Shown here: positions 23,901-36,301 of the stretch, piece after piece
How the letters are laid out: every line of letters starts with the position of its first letter
How positions within the stretch are numbered: position 1 is the first letter of the stretch
Assembly: GCA_019137255.1 (NCBI GenBank)
Contig: WPDH01000027.1
Span: forward strand, 558,001 to 622,000
Reading direction: 5' to 3'
Source of the DNA: Corinectria fuckeliana
Taxonomy: Eukaryota > Ascomycota > Sordariomycetes > Hypocreales > Nectriaceae
Length of the DNA stretch: 64,000 nt
Position numbers and translations under genes: made by a program
Notes under the pieces: generated by a model
The model's input: only the letters and a program-made list of their open reading frames with translations
Database searches by the model: none
What the model was told of the DNA's origin: nothing

Positions 23901-26900
23901 TGAGCCCAGTGCTAGAGCAGGCTGTGCCATGGCCCTTGGCTCGATCCAAGCCAAGGTCGGTGGCATGGCGGCAGGTTACCACCTGAAGACTATTCTCGGC
24001 ATTCTCATGTCTCTTTGCAACGATCCTCACCCTGTCGTTCACTACTGGGCTCTAGAGGCATTGTCTCTGGCGTCAGACGCCGCAGGGTTGAGCTTTGCCG
24101 GGTATGTTCCTGGCACTTTGGGCATGCTAGTCCAGCTTTATGTGTCCGAGACACACCACCCGGAAATATCCTCGGCCATTACCATGAACCTCGAGATGGA
24201 GCTTTCCACTCCATCTGTCATTGCCCGCTGCGTTGATTCCCTAATTAACGTGCTAGGTCCTGACCTGCAAGATGCGACGAAGTCTAGAGAGCTTATCTTC
24301 ACGCTTGTGGAACAGTTTCAAGAGGAAGAGGAGATCCTGGTGCAGAAGGCTGCTTTGGGATGCTTTGAGCACCTTTCTCTTTATGCGCCTGGATACATGC
24401 ACTTTGCCGACTACGTCAAGCTTATGCAGAAATATCTTTCATCCGAGTCAACTACACTGCGTGACGTTGCAGTTGATGGGCTTCATAACATGATGAAGAG
24501 GAACCCCAATGACGTCCTGCGAGAAGCAGAGGAAGGCTTTGAGGAACAGCTCTGGCTCGTGCTAGATACTGTCCCGACCCATGACGGAATTCGCAACATC
24601 ATCCGCAACTGGATGCATCAGACATGCCTTGTGGAGACGAACGAGTGGCTTCAACGATTCCAGGCGGTGCTTAAGATGACTAGAGCACGGCCAAAGGCAG
24701 ACGACAGCCAGTCGAGGTCCAAGGGCGGTGGCCTTCCTGATCTACAAGATGAAGAGGTTGCTGGTTTTGCGGCTGCATCCGGCGTTAATAGCGACGAGAA
24801 GGGAGCTCCGGCTACCTCTGAAGTTGAACCCCTGCGATGGCAAGTGACGACCTTCGCCATGAGCTGCGTCAACGACATGTTTATTCTGGTGGCGAAGGAT
24901 GTCACGGCAAATGGAGACTCTCAAGCCCAAACCGACCTCCAGAATAAGGTGGCTGATGTCGTCCGCATGGCGTTTTCAGCATCCACGTCGAGTGTTCTCG
25001 AGCTCCGTATATGGGGCTTAAAGATTATCGGCGCGGTTCTTAAGATGTTCGGGAAGACTCCTGATCCGGATTTTGATGAAGCGATGCTCCTCGAACAGTA
25101 CCAGGCTCAGATCAGTTCAGCGCTTACCCCGGCGTTTGCGGCGGATTCCTCTCCCGAACTGGCTTCAGAGGCAGTCAATGTTTGCGCAAGCTTCATATCG
25201 ATTGGCATTGTCACGGACGTCGATCGAATGGGTCGCATCTTAAAAACTCTTGTCACGGCGCTTGAGAACTTTTCCGAGGACAGCGAGAATGCTGCCATTG
25301 GTGACCTAAAGGGCCTGAGCTCCAATGCGCAAGTCATGGTCAAGATCTCGGTCTTTTCGGCCTGGGCAGAGCTTCAGGTTGCAAGCTCAGAACAACAATA
25401 TCTTCTGGATGTCTTAAAGCCACACATCGGTACGCTGACTCCTCTCTGGTTGGAGTCCCTCCGCGAGTTTGCGAGACTCCGATTCGAACCTGATATCTCG
25501 ATGACACTTGGGCCTCCATCCCTGTCTGGAAGTCTCGATACGATTTATGCGGCATTGAATCGAGAAACCTTGCTTCGCTTCTACCAGGATGCCTGGCTGA
25601 AGTTGGTCGATGCCATCGCCAGCCTCATCGAACAAGACAGCGAGTTCGTCTTCGATGCCTTGGACGGTAAGGAATCGGACGGGCCATCGACCAACGGCGC
25701 CAACAAGGGGCCAAACATCAACTACCGAGATGAGCCCGTGGCTTTCTTCTTTGTGCTTTTCGGACTTGCCTTTGAGGCCCTCGCCACTCGCTCCGGGCAG
25801 AGCGATTCACTAGCGACGCACGAGCAGACTTTGGCAATTCTAAAGGCCCTAAAGAAGATTCTCCACCCAAGCGTGTCTGGCCATGCCATCTACAGGCCGG
25901 ATGTATTCTCCGAGACGATGGACCTACTTGACCGCTTGGTTCTGACGGAAGGACTTGACGTTCAGCGCGTCATTGTGGAAATTGCGAGTGTGCTGGTCGT
26001 CTCGCATCCTTCAGCAAGGAGACACAACGAGGAAGAGGGTGATCTCTCGGATGACATCGAACAGCTCTTTGAGCTCACTCGAATCATCGTGCTGGTGCTT
26101 GCTGGACTCCTCCCCAATCTATCAGAGGGGAACCAGCCCGCCAGGCATCAGGTGAATGAAGAGGCAATTCTCCTCATCCGATCGTCGTTGAATGCCCTGG
26201 TCAACGCCGCAGAAGTCTTCCCGTCCATCATCAAGACCGATTTGCATGCATGCATCGTTCACATCTTCGCCACCACCCTAGCCACTCCCGATTGCCAGGA
26301 GATGATTGCGCCACAATCATTGCCCATCTTGAAGCGGTTTGTTGGGAGCATGTCGGGCTCACGACGGGGCTCCAGCAGCGACGAGCTGTCCGCCACGGAC
26401 ATTCAGATGCAGGGCTGCCTCCGCCGCTTCCTCTCGATCTACCTGAATGCGCAAAAGCGTGAGTTCCCGCAGTCACTCGCATGCGTCAAGAACTGTCTAT
26501 TGGCTACGACCATTCTCTTCACTGGTGGCAGAAACCCTCTGCCGGCAACCGAGCCTCTTGTTACACGGTACCTGGACGAGTTGCTTGATTGTCTCACTGA
26601 TCGGATGGTATATATTGTCCCCCGTCTCCTCACTCCTAGGCGAAGCACTGACCCCGTTGATATCAGACTTCCAAGATTGCAGCAAACTGCATCAGGTCCC
26701 TGCTGCTACAGCCGACGCCGACTGCTGCAGACCTCAGCATTGCCCGTTACTTCTTCCCTCGCCTTATAGCTTTTGTGACCGATACCAATCCGGAGGACCC
26801 GGAAAATGCAAGGGCTCTCATTGCCCATGCCCTCTGCCAATACGTCGGCATTGTCGACAAGAGCCGGGTCGTGACCGCGATGTCGCTTATCATCCCAACC

Positions 26901-27146
26901 CTCATGGCGCGAGCTAACGCAGAGGGAGAGGAGGTGTATCGCGAGACAAGCACCCGACTCCTGGAGCTTGCGGCGGTGGACCAGACGACGTTTAGGGCGG
27001 TAGTGGGTGGGATGAGCGATGGCCAGAAGACGTTCCTGGAGGAAGTGATTCGCTCCGGGCGACAGACGGATCTACAGGCAGACAAGGTGGTCGCGGGAGA
27101 ACCTGGCCAGCCAACCATTGCACTGAAGATGGACTTTGGAGGTTGA
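20920..27146 (+). CDS. LAA1: HEAT-repeat protein Laa1/HEATR5 (AP-1 accessory)
   Basis: Exon 1 is 5688 nt without interruption (20920-26607). A 59-nt intron precedes exon 2 (26667-27146), giving 2055 residues, close to the ~2010 of yeast Laa1. After a short disordered N-terminus, the chain is helical repeat throughout. Typical segments are FYLKKEIFQIINLASPQPSRVIRNNLGKCLAHIF and RDFVLDPDQHVRSLGYDAVARLC, and the HEAT pattern recurs to the C-terminus. Inserts at about residues 280-320 and 815-835 are Ser/Asp-rich and probably disordered. In yeast the protein works with the AP-1 clathrin adaptor in trans-Golgi/endosome traffic. Exon 2 restores TSKIAANCIRSLLLQP after LTDRM. Ignoring the intron would give a C-terminus of 52 unrelated residues ending at 26769. 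Confidence 0.93.
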
Positions 27147-28535
27147 GCAGATGATGCAACCCACGATTGTCACCTTATCTGACAATAATGGCTCACTACA
27201 TGCAACGACCACATGGCAAGCCGAGTCTCGGCACAGCATGGTCCTGGAGTCGGTGATATTCGATATCTTGGTGCTGTCTCTCTCTCCGCCCCAGTGTGCG
27301 ATGTTGCCACTGCAGGAAAGAAGGCAAGGATGACAGGTACTTAGGTATATGGCTTGCAGGAGTTGGTTCTGTCTGGGCCGCCCCCGGGAGCGGCGGCAAG
27401 CTGGCGTTACACAGAGACTACCAACGTCATATTGACGACTGTTGGGTTTGCGAAGAGAAGGGTTGAGACTAGCAGACCATGTTCGGACTAGACTGGTTCG
27501 TCGAAGGTGGGAGGGAGGGGCGGCTGGAAGCACGAGTGGGTGATGTGTCTTGGCATCGCGGTAGGATTGGTATACATCCGTAGGCAGGGCGTTACATAGA
27601 ACTAGCTGCTTGTTGATGGAGGATGCATGCATGAAGCGATATCCACCCTTTGAATCTGAATCCGTCTTCTCGCATTCGTTGCTCACCCCCTCCCTCCCTC
27701 CCTCCCTCTCTTGTCTGTCTCTGCGTGCGGTGAGCTTGACTGAGTAGTCTCCCCTCTCCCATCCCCACTGCAGCAACTAGCCATCACCAACAGCCACCAC
27801 CAACAGCCACCACCGCCAGACCGGTCTTCGAAGCTGTACGTGGTTGTACAAGACAGACACCCGTCGATACTGCAGGCAAGTTGTACAACATGCCCCGCTT
27901 CCAGGCCGGTTAGGCTTGGGGACAGTGTTGTGGCAGTCGTAGCAACGAGAGCGGGGGGATCATTCGTTGGGCTTGGCTTGCACCGTCCTCCGTCTCTTCG
28001 TCTCCGTTGTTGGTCGACGGTCTGGTCGTTGAGTTTGTGCGTCGTAGGCTGCAGCTGCTTCTACGAGATCCCTGCAGGTTTCGGTCCAGGATTGGCCATG
28101 CACCTTTTTGAAAACCATGGGGAGCACCTCTGCAGTCGTCATCTGGAAATTGCTTTTTTATTCGAGTTATCCATAGATTCGCCATGGCATATACGACTTC
28201 TAGCCGCAGGACAACTTCTTCAGTGAACAACAAGCCTCTGTCTCCAGTGTGGCTGAAGTAAACAAGGAATGCCTACCCCTAACAGTGTAATGAAAATCAA
28301 ACCCGTAACCCACGAAGCAGCTTCGTATCAGACAGCCACACAGGAAACCACGCACCGGCCAGCAAACGCGGTCTCTCATTTACATGTTTGGGTGGCATGA
28401 AACTTCGCTCCCGACTTCCTCTGCCCAGTTCGTCATGAGCCAGTCAGTACCACCCATCTCCCGCGTCCAAATACTACAAGGCCCGGAAAGATTTGAAAAC
28501 GTCGGAAGATAGGACCTGCACCTGAGAGAAAAGTA
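27147..28535. other. intergenic region between convergent genes
   Basis: No gene is supported. A (CCCT)n-type tract lies at about 27689-27710, and an ACCAACAGCCACC direct repeat at about 27785-27811. Both flanking genes end here, so much of it is 3' UTR or spacer. Confidence 0.55.
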
Positions 28536-30008
28536 TCACCGCTTGCCTTGCCTGTGGGATGTCCCGTCGACGATGACTGGACCGGGGTCCTTGCTGCTCC
28601 CCTCTGTTTCCGGGCGCTTCTTTGATGTCGAGGACTTCTTGTCTGAGTGGGAGTTCTTGTTGTATGACGGTTTCTTGCCAGATGAGGGTCGTTTCTTGTT
28701 AGAGTCCACGGACGCATGTCCTTTTCCCTTAGACTCTCCATGCTTGCGATGACGGCTCCTCTCGCCCCGGCCACGGTCGCCGGATCTGTTCCTAGAGGGC
28801 CCGGCAGGCATCACTGACTCGGACATGGTTGATCTGGTAGAACTGTACGCCTCGTAGATATGCGGCTCTTGTGAACTGACCCCCTCCACTGTAAGCCGTG
28901 GCGTGACTCTCCGGCCCTGAAAGCGTGCTTTGGTAAGGAGATCCCGTGCCGCTATAGCCCCAGCGGCACTTTCGAAAACAACGTAGGCATGGCCTCGAAG
29001 GTACTTGCTGTTCTGGTTCTCGGGTATGTCGATTGTGACGATCCTGCAAGATCCAACCTTGCGTCGGATCCAGGAGGTCACCTCGCCAGGTCGAGCCTGT
29101 TGTGGGAAGGGCGAGACGTGCAGTTTTCGTTGCTCTGTGGCCACATATTCAGGCGGGCTTGGGGCAGAGCCTCCATAGACTTGGTGATTAACCTGGGCCT
29201 CTAGTCCGCCACGGTAAGGGAGGGCGAACTGGGCTCCTTCGCTGTAGCAGTGGGGAGCATAGCCAGCAACTGATGTGTCCACAGCCGCGTACGTCTGCTT
29301 CTGGTAGCTGAAGTTGTGCGCCAACGCAGACTGGCCAGCCTGGCTCGCGGCGTCTTCTTGGTTGTAGCCACTCAAGGAATACTAGAGAACCGAAGCAATC
29401 AATTAGAAGACATCTTCTTGGGAAGGGTTGCTGTCAGGTGAGCGTACTTGGCTGCCGGAGGCTGTCGAATACCGTGGAGACGGGACTGTCGATGTGGGTA
29501 ATCCATACTGGGCCGGGGGGGTAGCGGTAGCTTGGCAGCGCGGCGTTTGCGAGTTGTCTACCTGGGAGGCTTCGACAGGTTCCTTTATCTTGATAGACTC
29601 GGTCCTGTTCTTGTCGGATGCGATAACGACGCGTCCGTTGAAGACACCGCCATTGAGAAGGCCTGCGCATGCGTTAGCTTCGCCGCCGACAAAGGGAGGG
29701 GGGACCCAAAAGAGGCCTGGCCTACTCCATGCTCTCTCAAAGTTCTCTCTGCCATGGACGCGGACCCATCCAGACGTGCTGTCCCGGAATATCTCTATGT
29801 GATCAACTGCACAGACCGGCCGCAGCCAGTCTTTCAGTTCCTTCCAGGTGGTTGCGAAGGGTATCTGTAGGTTTAGTCAGTCTCGCGCCCCACGCAAGGG
29901 AAGCAGGCAAAGGCCACTCGCGTTACATATTGTTATGTAGTAAACGCCCGTCCGGTCCCCAGGACCAACATCCGCCTGAACTGTCGTTTTGATCGTGTTG
30001 ACGGACAT
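28536..30008 (-). CDS. RNA-binding protein with two RRM domains and basic tail
   Basis: Four exons, 29922-30008, 29726-29864, 29448-29662 and 28536-29381, give 428 residues from the ATG at 30008. RRM1 (about residues 22-100) is split by two introns: VYYITICN, then IPFATTWKELKDWLRPVCAVDHIEIFRD, then NGGVFNGRVVIASD. RRM2 spans about residues 234-314, with RGHAYVVFES as its RNP1-like strand. A Gln/Tyr/Pro-rich linker separates them. The last ~90 residues are Arg/Lys/Ser-rich (SGDRGRGERSRHRKHG, then KKRPSSGKKPSYNK), as in nuclear RNA-binding proteins. The first intron only joins the frames if it uses a GC donor (AAC|GCGAGT). I cannot assign an orthologue; a role in mRNA processing is inference from domains. 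Confidence 0.85.
29865..29921 (-). other. probable GC-AG intron
   Basis: The 57-nt intron starts GCGAGT, one base from the consensus GTGAGT, and ends CTAAAC...CTACAG. The nearby GT sites (GTAACG, GTGGCC) both leave the wrong phase for the downstream RRM1 exon, while the GC donor joins ITICN to IPFATTW exactly. Confidence 0.65.
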
Positions 30009-31356
30009 GAGTCAACCTAGAGGCTGCACGGAGCAACTCGTTCTGGTGCCCAAAATCTTGCTGTGTGGTGTTGCAACGGGGCCTGGATTGAGGTGAGGGA
30101 TGCTGTGTAAACCGATGAACCACGTGGGAATCGGGACGTGGGATAGCGGAACTAGGGACCAAAGGAAAGAATTCTTGGGGGCGAACTGTTCTTGCGAAGG
30201 AAGACACAAGTGGTATTCGTAGGATCAATGGAACCAAGCATGTAGTGATTAGAGGCCCATTTCCCACGCACACATGTGATTTATACGTGATGCTCTCAGC
30301 CTGATTCCAAGTATCGCAAGGGCCATCCCTTGCCAGCTCGGGATTCAGTTGCATTCAATCCTAGTCCCTGAAGCGCCTGGCAGGTGTAAATGCATGTTGA
30401 CAGAACAGGCTCTCCTAGCAGGTTGGTGTCGTTTCATACTCTCATCAGACTGGTCATTCAGGGACAGGCGCAATTCCCTCTGGTAGCTGGGTGACCAGCC
30501 TCGTTGATTGGCTGCCCGCGTAGTTTCCTCCGCATCATTCAAGAGTAACCCGGCGATCATGGACTTCAGGATGTGGGGGCCAGCAGGCCGAGAACCCAGA
30601 TCATCGTCGTCGAGACGTGGGATACGTCCTGCGAGGAGTGAACTATGTCGTACACGAGAGCCGTGTTGGTGGGTATCCGCAGCCTGGTCTATGCAGTACC
30701 TGGTACAAAAGATCACATCTACCCAAGCCATAGACCCTAAGACCCTAGGCCCATACTTTCCTGGTCGATATGCGGAGCGCCGGGTTTGTTCCGCCGTGCG
30801 TATTGACAAGTCATTTTGCGATCAATGCTCCCACACTAGTCAGCTTGACGCGCGATGTTGGTTGTCAATTGCGCTGCAGAAGGGAAGCGCCAGCCCAGTT
30901 CCTTTTGCCGTCCAATGGGGAAGAAGTAATCGGACCCTGGGATAGGTCGTGTCGCATCCTCAAGCTCGCCCTGCACTGGGCCGTTGCCGAACTATCGCTA
31001 GGCCGTCACAGCTCTCATTGGAGATTGAAGATGAAGAGGGTCGGAAGGGGAGAAGAGGAAACAAGGCACATTCTTATACCGTGGCTGCGTGGCTGCCATG
31101 CGGCCATGCCTGACGCCTAACCAACAAACTGCAGCGCCACTTGTGTCACCTTGGTTCTGGTCAATAGATGCCTAGGATAGGTAGGTAGCTTGCCTGCTGG
31201 ACAGGGATCATCACTGGACATCCAATCCTCTTCGAGGTGTCCCAGTTATTGTATCTGCGCAACACGCATGTTGAGGTACATCCCGTGTCGAGGCAGTTGG
31301 TGGATCTATAACGTTGGACTTGTAGCTAGAGTCTGAAGATATCGGAGCCAAAATTC
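30009..31356. other. intergenic region
   Basis: No gene is supported. The stretch contains the promoter of the two-RRM gene and the 3' flank of WRAP73. A TAGGTAGGTAG motif lies at about 31178-31188. Confidence 0.55.
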
Positions 31357-33124
31357 TTATGGATGCTTGAACGAAAAGGTGTCGTCCAATGTCGACGTAT
31401 CATCCGCCATCAGGCCAGACAAGTCGCCTACATCTCCCAAGTCCTGCCCAGGCGAAAGGCCTGTTCGCGCCGAATCGAAAACTCCTTCATCTCCAGTGGG
31501 CACACGCCACGGTGTCGGGCATTGCTCTGCATCTGCGCACGACACCATTAGGTAATTTTGCGCATCAGATAGTAGGAGTGCCGGGATTTCAGTGTCCCCG
31601 TTGAGCCATGCCGAGCGAGGCTTCCCCACAATCTTGCCCGTCGGCAGGTAAGATTTCAGAGACACCGATTTTGGGCCGTTGGACAATGGATCCCAGACAA
31701 AGGAGGCGCCACGATAGTTTTCATCCTGGCATGTGATTAAAAGGAGCTCGCGGGCAGCTGGATGCCAGGCGAAGTCCACACCGGAGTGGAACATGAGTAC
31801 AGCCCGTAGTTCGGCTGCACCGACGTCCCAAATCCATAGGGTGGAAGGCGAATCATCGAGCCTCGTCGCCAAGAGAGCAGAGGACGCATCAAATGCAAGC
31901 AAAGAGCACCCAGGCTTCACATCTACTGAAGGCTTTCCGTCAACCAATCGACTCGATGGAGAGACCATCTGAGTTGCACGAAGAAACGTGCAAGTGACGT
32001 CCTCCTCGGCCGGGGCGCTAAGCTGCTCTTGCCAGACCTGGTGGCGCACTTCATTAAGCCGGGTTGTTGCTTTACAAGGGGAAGTCTGTCTCACCTGAAG
32101 CGTATCTCTCGGGACAACAGTGGTCGGATGAAGGAGCCTCAAGCCATCCCTCCAAGTTTGCGTGCCAAGAACACGCACTCTCCTGCTGTGATCACCGACC
32201 GCACAAAAGGCAGCATCAGGACTCAAGCAACAAAGCTTAATTCCAGGTTCTAGATCGGCGTCTTCCCCTCCCGCTATGGTGGATGCACCAATGGAACGGA
32301 AGAATTGGCCGTCGGGGGTGTATAAGAGAAGTTTGTGTCCGTGTGCCGGGGACTCCCACAGCAGGAGCCATTTCCCATCAGGGGTCCATGTCAAGCCTTG
32401 AGCGTCGACTGTATCTGGGTACCAGGATCTTTGGACCTGCCTGGTGGCGGGATGGTGGATGCTGACGACGTCTCTCCCACTGGCTCGTGTCAGCAGTCCA
32501 AGGTGTTGCGTATCGGGCCGGAAGGAGAAGCCGCGGGCAACGTGGGAGGGTAGATGAAATTTAGGGTTATTGACCTCGACTGCCTTGGAAGTAGACAAGT
32601 CGAAAATGACGAGCTTTAGGCCGAAGGCAGCGTAAATGATGATCTCGGCGTCGCGAGCCCCGAACTGTACGAGGGGTGACTTGCCGCCGCCTACCACAGG
32701 GTTCCGAATCGCTGCGTGGAATGACGAGTCACTTGCAGAAAAGACGTGGACCTGGTCCGTACTTGCGACGAGGATGCGTGACGACGAGGGAGCCCAGGCA
32801 AGAGTTGTAATATGGCCTGAACAGTCTGCTGGGAGTTTCACGACATGAACAGTCTGCAGAGACTGCGTCGAGCGAACGACAATCGCCGATGAGGTCGGGG
32901 TAGCGATGAGCCTACCGTCGGGGCTTGCCCTGCAGTGTGGTGAGGCTGTAGACAGGGATCATTAGCACCAATGGTCCAATGGTGTATGTAGTATTGCGGG
33001 AGGATGGGAGAAAAGGGGGCGGCGGGAAGAGAGAAGAATGGCGGCAGGGAGCGAGAAGGGGGAAGAGATAGGAGGAGACATAGTGAGGAGAGATGTTACA
33101 TTTGAAGACGCGCGAAGGATGCAT
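31357..33124 (-). CDS. WRAP73: WD40-repeat protein WRAP73/WDR8 homologue
   Basis: A 25-nt first exon (33100-33124, MHPSRVFK plus one base) is joined through a 154-nt intron to exon 2 (31357-32945), giving 529 residues. The junction reads VFKSSPHCRASPDGRLIAT, the usual first blade of this family. WD-type repeats follow: SGHITTLAWAPSSSRILVAS, HVARGFSFRPDTQHLGLLTR, LTWTPDGKWLLLWESP, CLSPDAAFCAVGDHSRRVRVL and LLATRLDDSPSTLWIWDVG. WRAP73/Wdr8 acts at centrosomes and spindle poles and in fission yeast at the spindle pole body. The tail is acidic and ends in KHP. The MOCS1 gene is divergent. Confidence 0.9.
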
Positions 33125-34163
33125 GGCATTCTGATAAATACGTATCGTTTCGTCCAGGCGTTACATGAAGATAGGTGCCGGAGACAAATTATTCTCCAAA
33201 GTGTTTGATGATGTTAAGAGGCAGGTAGTCGAAATGGGGCTCACGTGGTCGTGCAGGTCCGGAGAGGAATGCACAGCCTTGATATGGGAGAGAGTAAAGG
33301 AAAAAGGAAGGAGGCGACCCCGGGCTAGTAGAGCGGCGTGATATAAGGAAAATGTTGCTTTGGACGCTGTCGGACGGCTGGGTGACAGGTCAACTTTCTG
33401 ACCTCCGGCGGGCTTGCTTCAAGATTTCCAATGTTCGATTTATCCACGGAATGAATGGACAGTGAAGGATTGGTGTTTACTTGCTGTCCCGTTGCGGTTA
33501 GCGCGCATAAGACCCCGCGATTGGGGCTGCCGTCGCTCATGATAATTAGGTACCTAGGTACCTACTTACCTTCTAGGAGTACGCGGGCGTTGGTCGTTTT
33601 GCAGTTCAACAGAACTTCCGGATGGTAACAGAATATTTAATGGTTCCAGAGTTATATCGAGCGAGTTTGTCAATATTAAAAAACACCCATCACCCGCGTT
33701 AGCAGAGCAGGTAGGTAAGTACAGTAGGTAGGTGGGCGTTCTAAAAGGCGCCAAACCTAAGTAGCACAGACTACTAAACCACCTGCCTGAAGAACTACTC
33801 CCTATCCCCAGTAAGGAAGGTATGAAGCCCACGGAGATCGCCACCTTGGGGTTGGGCGTGGTCTTGCCTTCTTCGACTGCTGACTCATCCCTGCGACAAA
33901 CATCTCCGGTTGGTAACGCCCACACATTCCGTTCTCACCTCTTCAAGGGAATATATTTGGTTTCCGACCTTTACCTCTGTTCTAAGTCATCATATTGCTC
34001 AACATTAAATCTATACAGTGACGGCATTGCAGATCCGCCCTGTCTATCGTTCGGCCGCAAGACACCATGGCTTCGGCGTAGGTCGCTATCGAGCCTAGTT
34101 GTCCACGCACCTCCGAGTTGGCACGGTTCTATTCGAACAGGTCGAGATCTCAGCCTCCAAGCC
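33125..34163. promoter_or_regulatory. divergent promoter region WRAP73/MOCS1
   Basis: About 1.04 kb separates the divergent ATGs. A perfect 16-bp palindrome AGGTACCTAGGTACCT lies at 33548-33563, and further TAGGTA copies at about 33711-33733. A frame open from 33822 runs into MOCS1 but reads as leader rather than protein. Confidence 0.6.
33548..33563. repeat. 16-bp perfect palindrome of the TAGGTA motif
   Basis: AGGTACCTAGGTACCT is its own reverse complement. It lies roughly midway in the WRAP73/MOCS1 divergent promoter and is the clearest copy of the recurrent intergenic motif. Confidence 0.7.
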
Positions 34164-36301
34164 ATGATCACCTCACTACCGCCCTCGCTATCTCGAGTTC
34201 TTCGAGCGGGTCACTGCTCGCCTTCACTACGCCGCTCGTCGCTCGTCCTCCATCAGCCATGCCTGTCCAGAACGGTGGCAACAGCTGCGACTGCAACGGC
34301 TCATGAGAAGGCGACTAGTGTACCGTCCCCGGAAGCCGAGTTTCCTCAGTCACGTCGTCAACGGCTTCTTGATGCCAAACCATTCTCTGAGTTTTTGACC
34401 GACACCTTCCATCGTCAGCACGATTACTTGCGAATCTCGGTTACAGAACGATGCAATCTACGATGCGTCTACTGCATGCCTGAAGAAGGTGTTCCTCTAT
34501 CGCCAAGCACAGAATTGCTTACCACTTCGGAAATCGTTCTCTTGTCCTCAGTATTTGTCTCTCAAGGTGTGACTAAGATTCGCCTTACCGGGGGAGAGCC
34601 GACGGTCCGCCGCGATATTTTACCCCTGATGCATCACATTGGACAGTTGCGACGAAATGGCCTTAAAGAGATTTGCATCACCACAAATGGAATCTCTCTC
34701 TACCGGAAACTGGACAGCATGGTTGAGGCGGGACTCACTGGTATCAATCTCAGCCTGGATACTTTGGACCCATGGCAGTTTCAGATCATGACACGAAGGA
34801 AGGGTTATGATGCCGTCCAGAAGAGTATTGATCGGATCTTGGAACTGAACAGACTGGGTGCGGGCATCAAGTTCAAGATCAACTGCGTCGTGATGAGGGG
34901 AGTCAACGAGAGGGAAGTTCTCCCCTTCGTGGAGATGACTCGAGAAAAGGACATCGAGGTCCGGTTCATCGAATACATGCCGTTCGATGGAAATAAATGG
35001 AACCAGAAGAAGATGCTCAGCTACTCGGAAATGCTGGATCTCATCCGGACACGGTTTCCCACTCTACAAAAGGTCGAGGACCACAAGAATGACACCAGCA
35101 AGACCTGGCATGTTCCGGGCTTTGCTGGGCGTATCGGGTTTATCACAAGCATGACGCACAACTTTTGTGGTACTTGCAACCGGCTACGCATTACGAGTGA
35201 TGGCAACCTCAAGGTTTGCCTCTTTGGAAACGCGGAGGTGTCGTTGCGAGATATCCTCCGAAAGTCCAATATGGGTGAGCCCATTGATGAGCATGCCTTT
35301 GAGGCAATAAAACAGCTCGAGATGGACCGCCGACAAAGGTTAAATACGTCGAACCAGCCACCCCTCGGACTAGCGCCCAACGAAATGGAGTTGCTCAGGG
35401 TCATCGGCACGGCTGTCAAAGGAAAGAAGGAAAAGCACGCGGGCATTGGGGCGCTGGAACACATGAAGAATCGGCCCATGATTTTGATAGGTGGGTGAAG
35501 GAGCTCTTTTCTATGTCACTTGAAAACGTACGGAGCACGCGGCATACTCCGGGGTGCTGATATTGGGCCAACATCTATACGGCGTTGTGGGAGCTTTGTT
35601 ACGAAGTAATGAGTTTGGACATCTGATCTGGAAGTACGCTGAATGAAACACTCGTAGATCCCATACCTGCGTCGATGGCTGGTGACATGCCTCGTCGCAC
35701 TCGATATATTCTCGGTAACGGTTCAGTCGTCGCTGGCAGCCCAAGGGAATCCATGTCCCTTCCGCAGCGGCGACTGTTCTCGCAGTCTCCCCGTACGCGA
35801 GAGGGTGAACGTCATAAGCCGGAAAGCCGCAAGCTGACACACGTGTCTGAGTCTGGGTCAGCACGGATGGTTTCTATCTCGGACAAGAGCATCACCTCGC
35901 GGGTAGCCAAGGCGGCTTGCACGGTCCGGTTCTCTAACAGGATGGCGATCGACCTGATCTGGGAGAACCAGATGAAGAAGGGAGATGTGCTTGGGATCGC
36001 CCGAGTGGCAGGCATCATGGCATCGAAGCGAACCTCGGATTTGATTCCCCTCTGCCATCCCATCGCGCTGTCCAAGGTCAGCGTCGATCTCGACGTCAGG
36101 GGTGACGACACGATACAGATCCTGGCAACGGTCACGTGCGACGGGAAGACTGGGGTGGAGATGGAGGCGCTCACGGCGGCGTCTACTGCGGCATTGACGG
36201 TCTACGATATGTGCAAGGCGGTGGATAAGGCCATGGTGATTGAGGATCTGCGAGTCGTGCTCAAGGACGGAGGCAAGAGCGGTAGATGGGAGGTAGCTTG
36301 A
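34164..36301 (+). CDS. MOCS1: molybdenum cofactor biosynthesis MOCS1 (MoaA-MoaC; cnxABC type)
   Basis: Spliced, exons 34164-35490 and 35658-36301 encode a 656-residue fusion. The N-terminus (MITSLPPSLSRVLRAGHCSPSLRRSS) fits mitochondrial import. The MoaA half has the radical-SAM triad Cys97-x3-Cys101-x2-Cys104 (CNLRCVYC), TGGEPTVRRD, and the second cluster Cys335-x2-Cys338-x13-Cys352. The MoaC half begins around RKLTHVSESGSARMVSISDKSITSRVAKA and contains KRTSDLIPLCHPI and GKTGVEMEALTAASTAALTVYDMCKA. Together they convert GTP to cyclic pyranopterin monophosphate, the first step of Moco synthesis needed by nitrate reductase. If the intron is kept, translation ends in MILIGG at 35498 (444 residues), which is a MOCS1A protein with its essential double glycine. 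I chose the start at 34164 because the presequence begins there. Confidence 0.95.
35491..35657 (+). promoter_or_regulatory. MOCS1 switch intron encoding Gly-Gly-stop at its donor
   Basis: The 167-nt intron begins GTGGGTGA. Read through from ATA-G, these bases give Gly-Gly-stop; spliced, ATA-G joins AT-CCC and the frame continues into MoaC. Acceptor is CTCGTAG. At 167 nt it is longer than most introns in the window. Confidence 0.75.

Noticed and set aside
26608..26769. LAA1 ending at 26769
   Set aside because: The last 52 residues of that reading are unlike the family; a 59-nt intron restores HEAT-like sequence to 27146.
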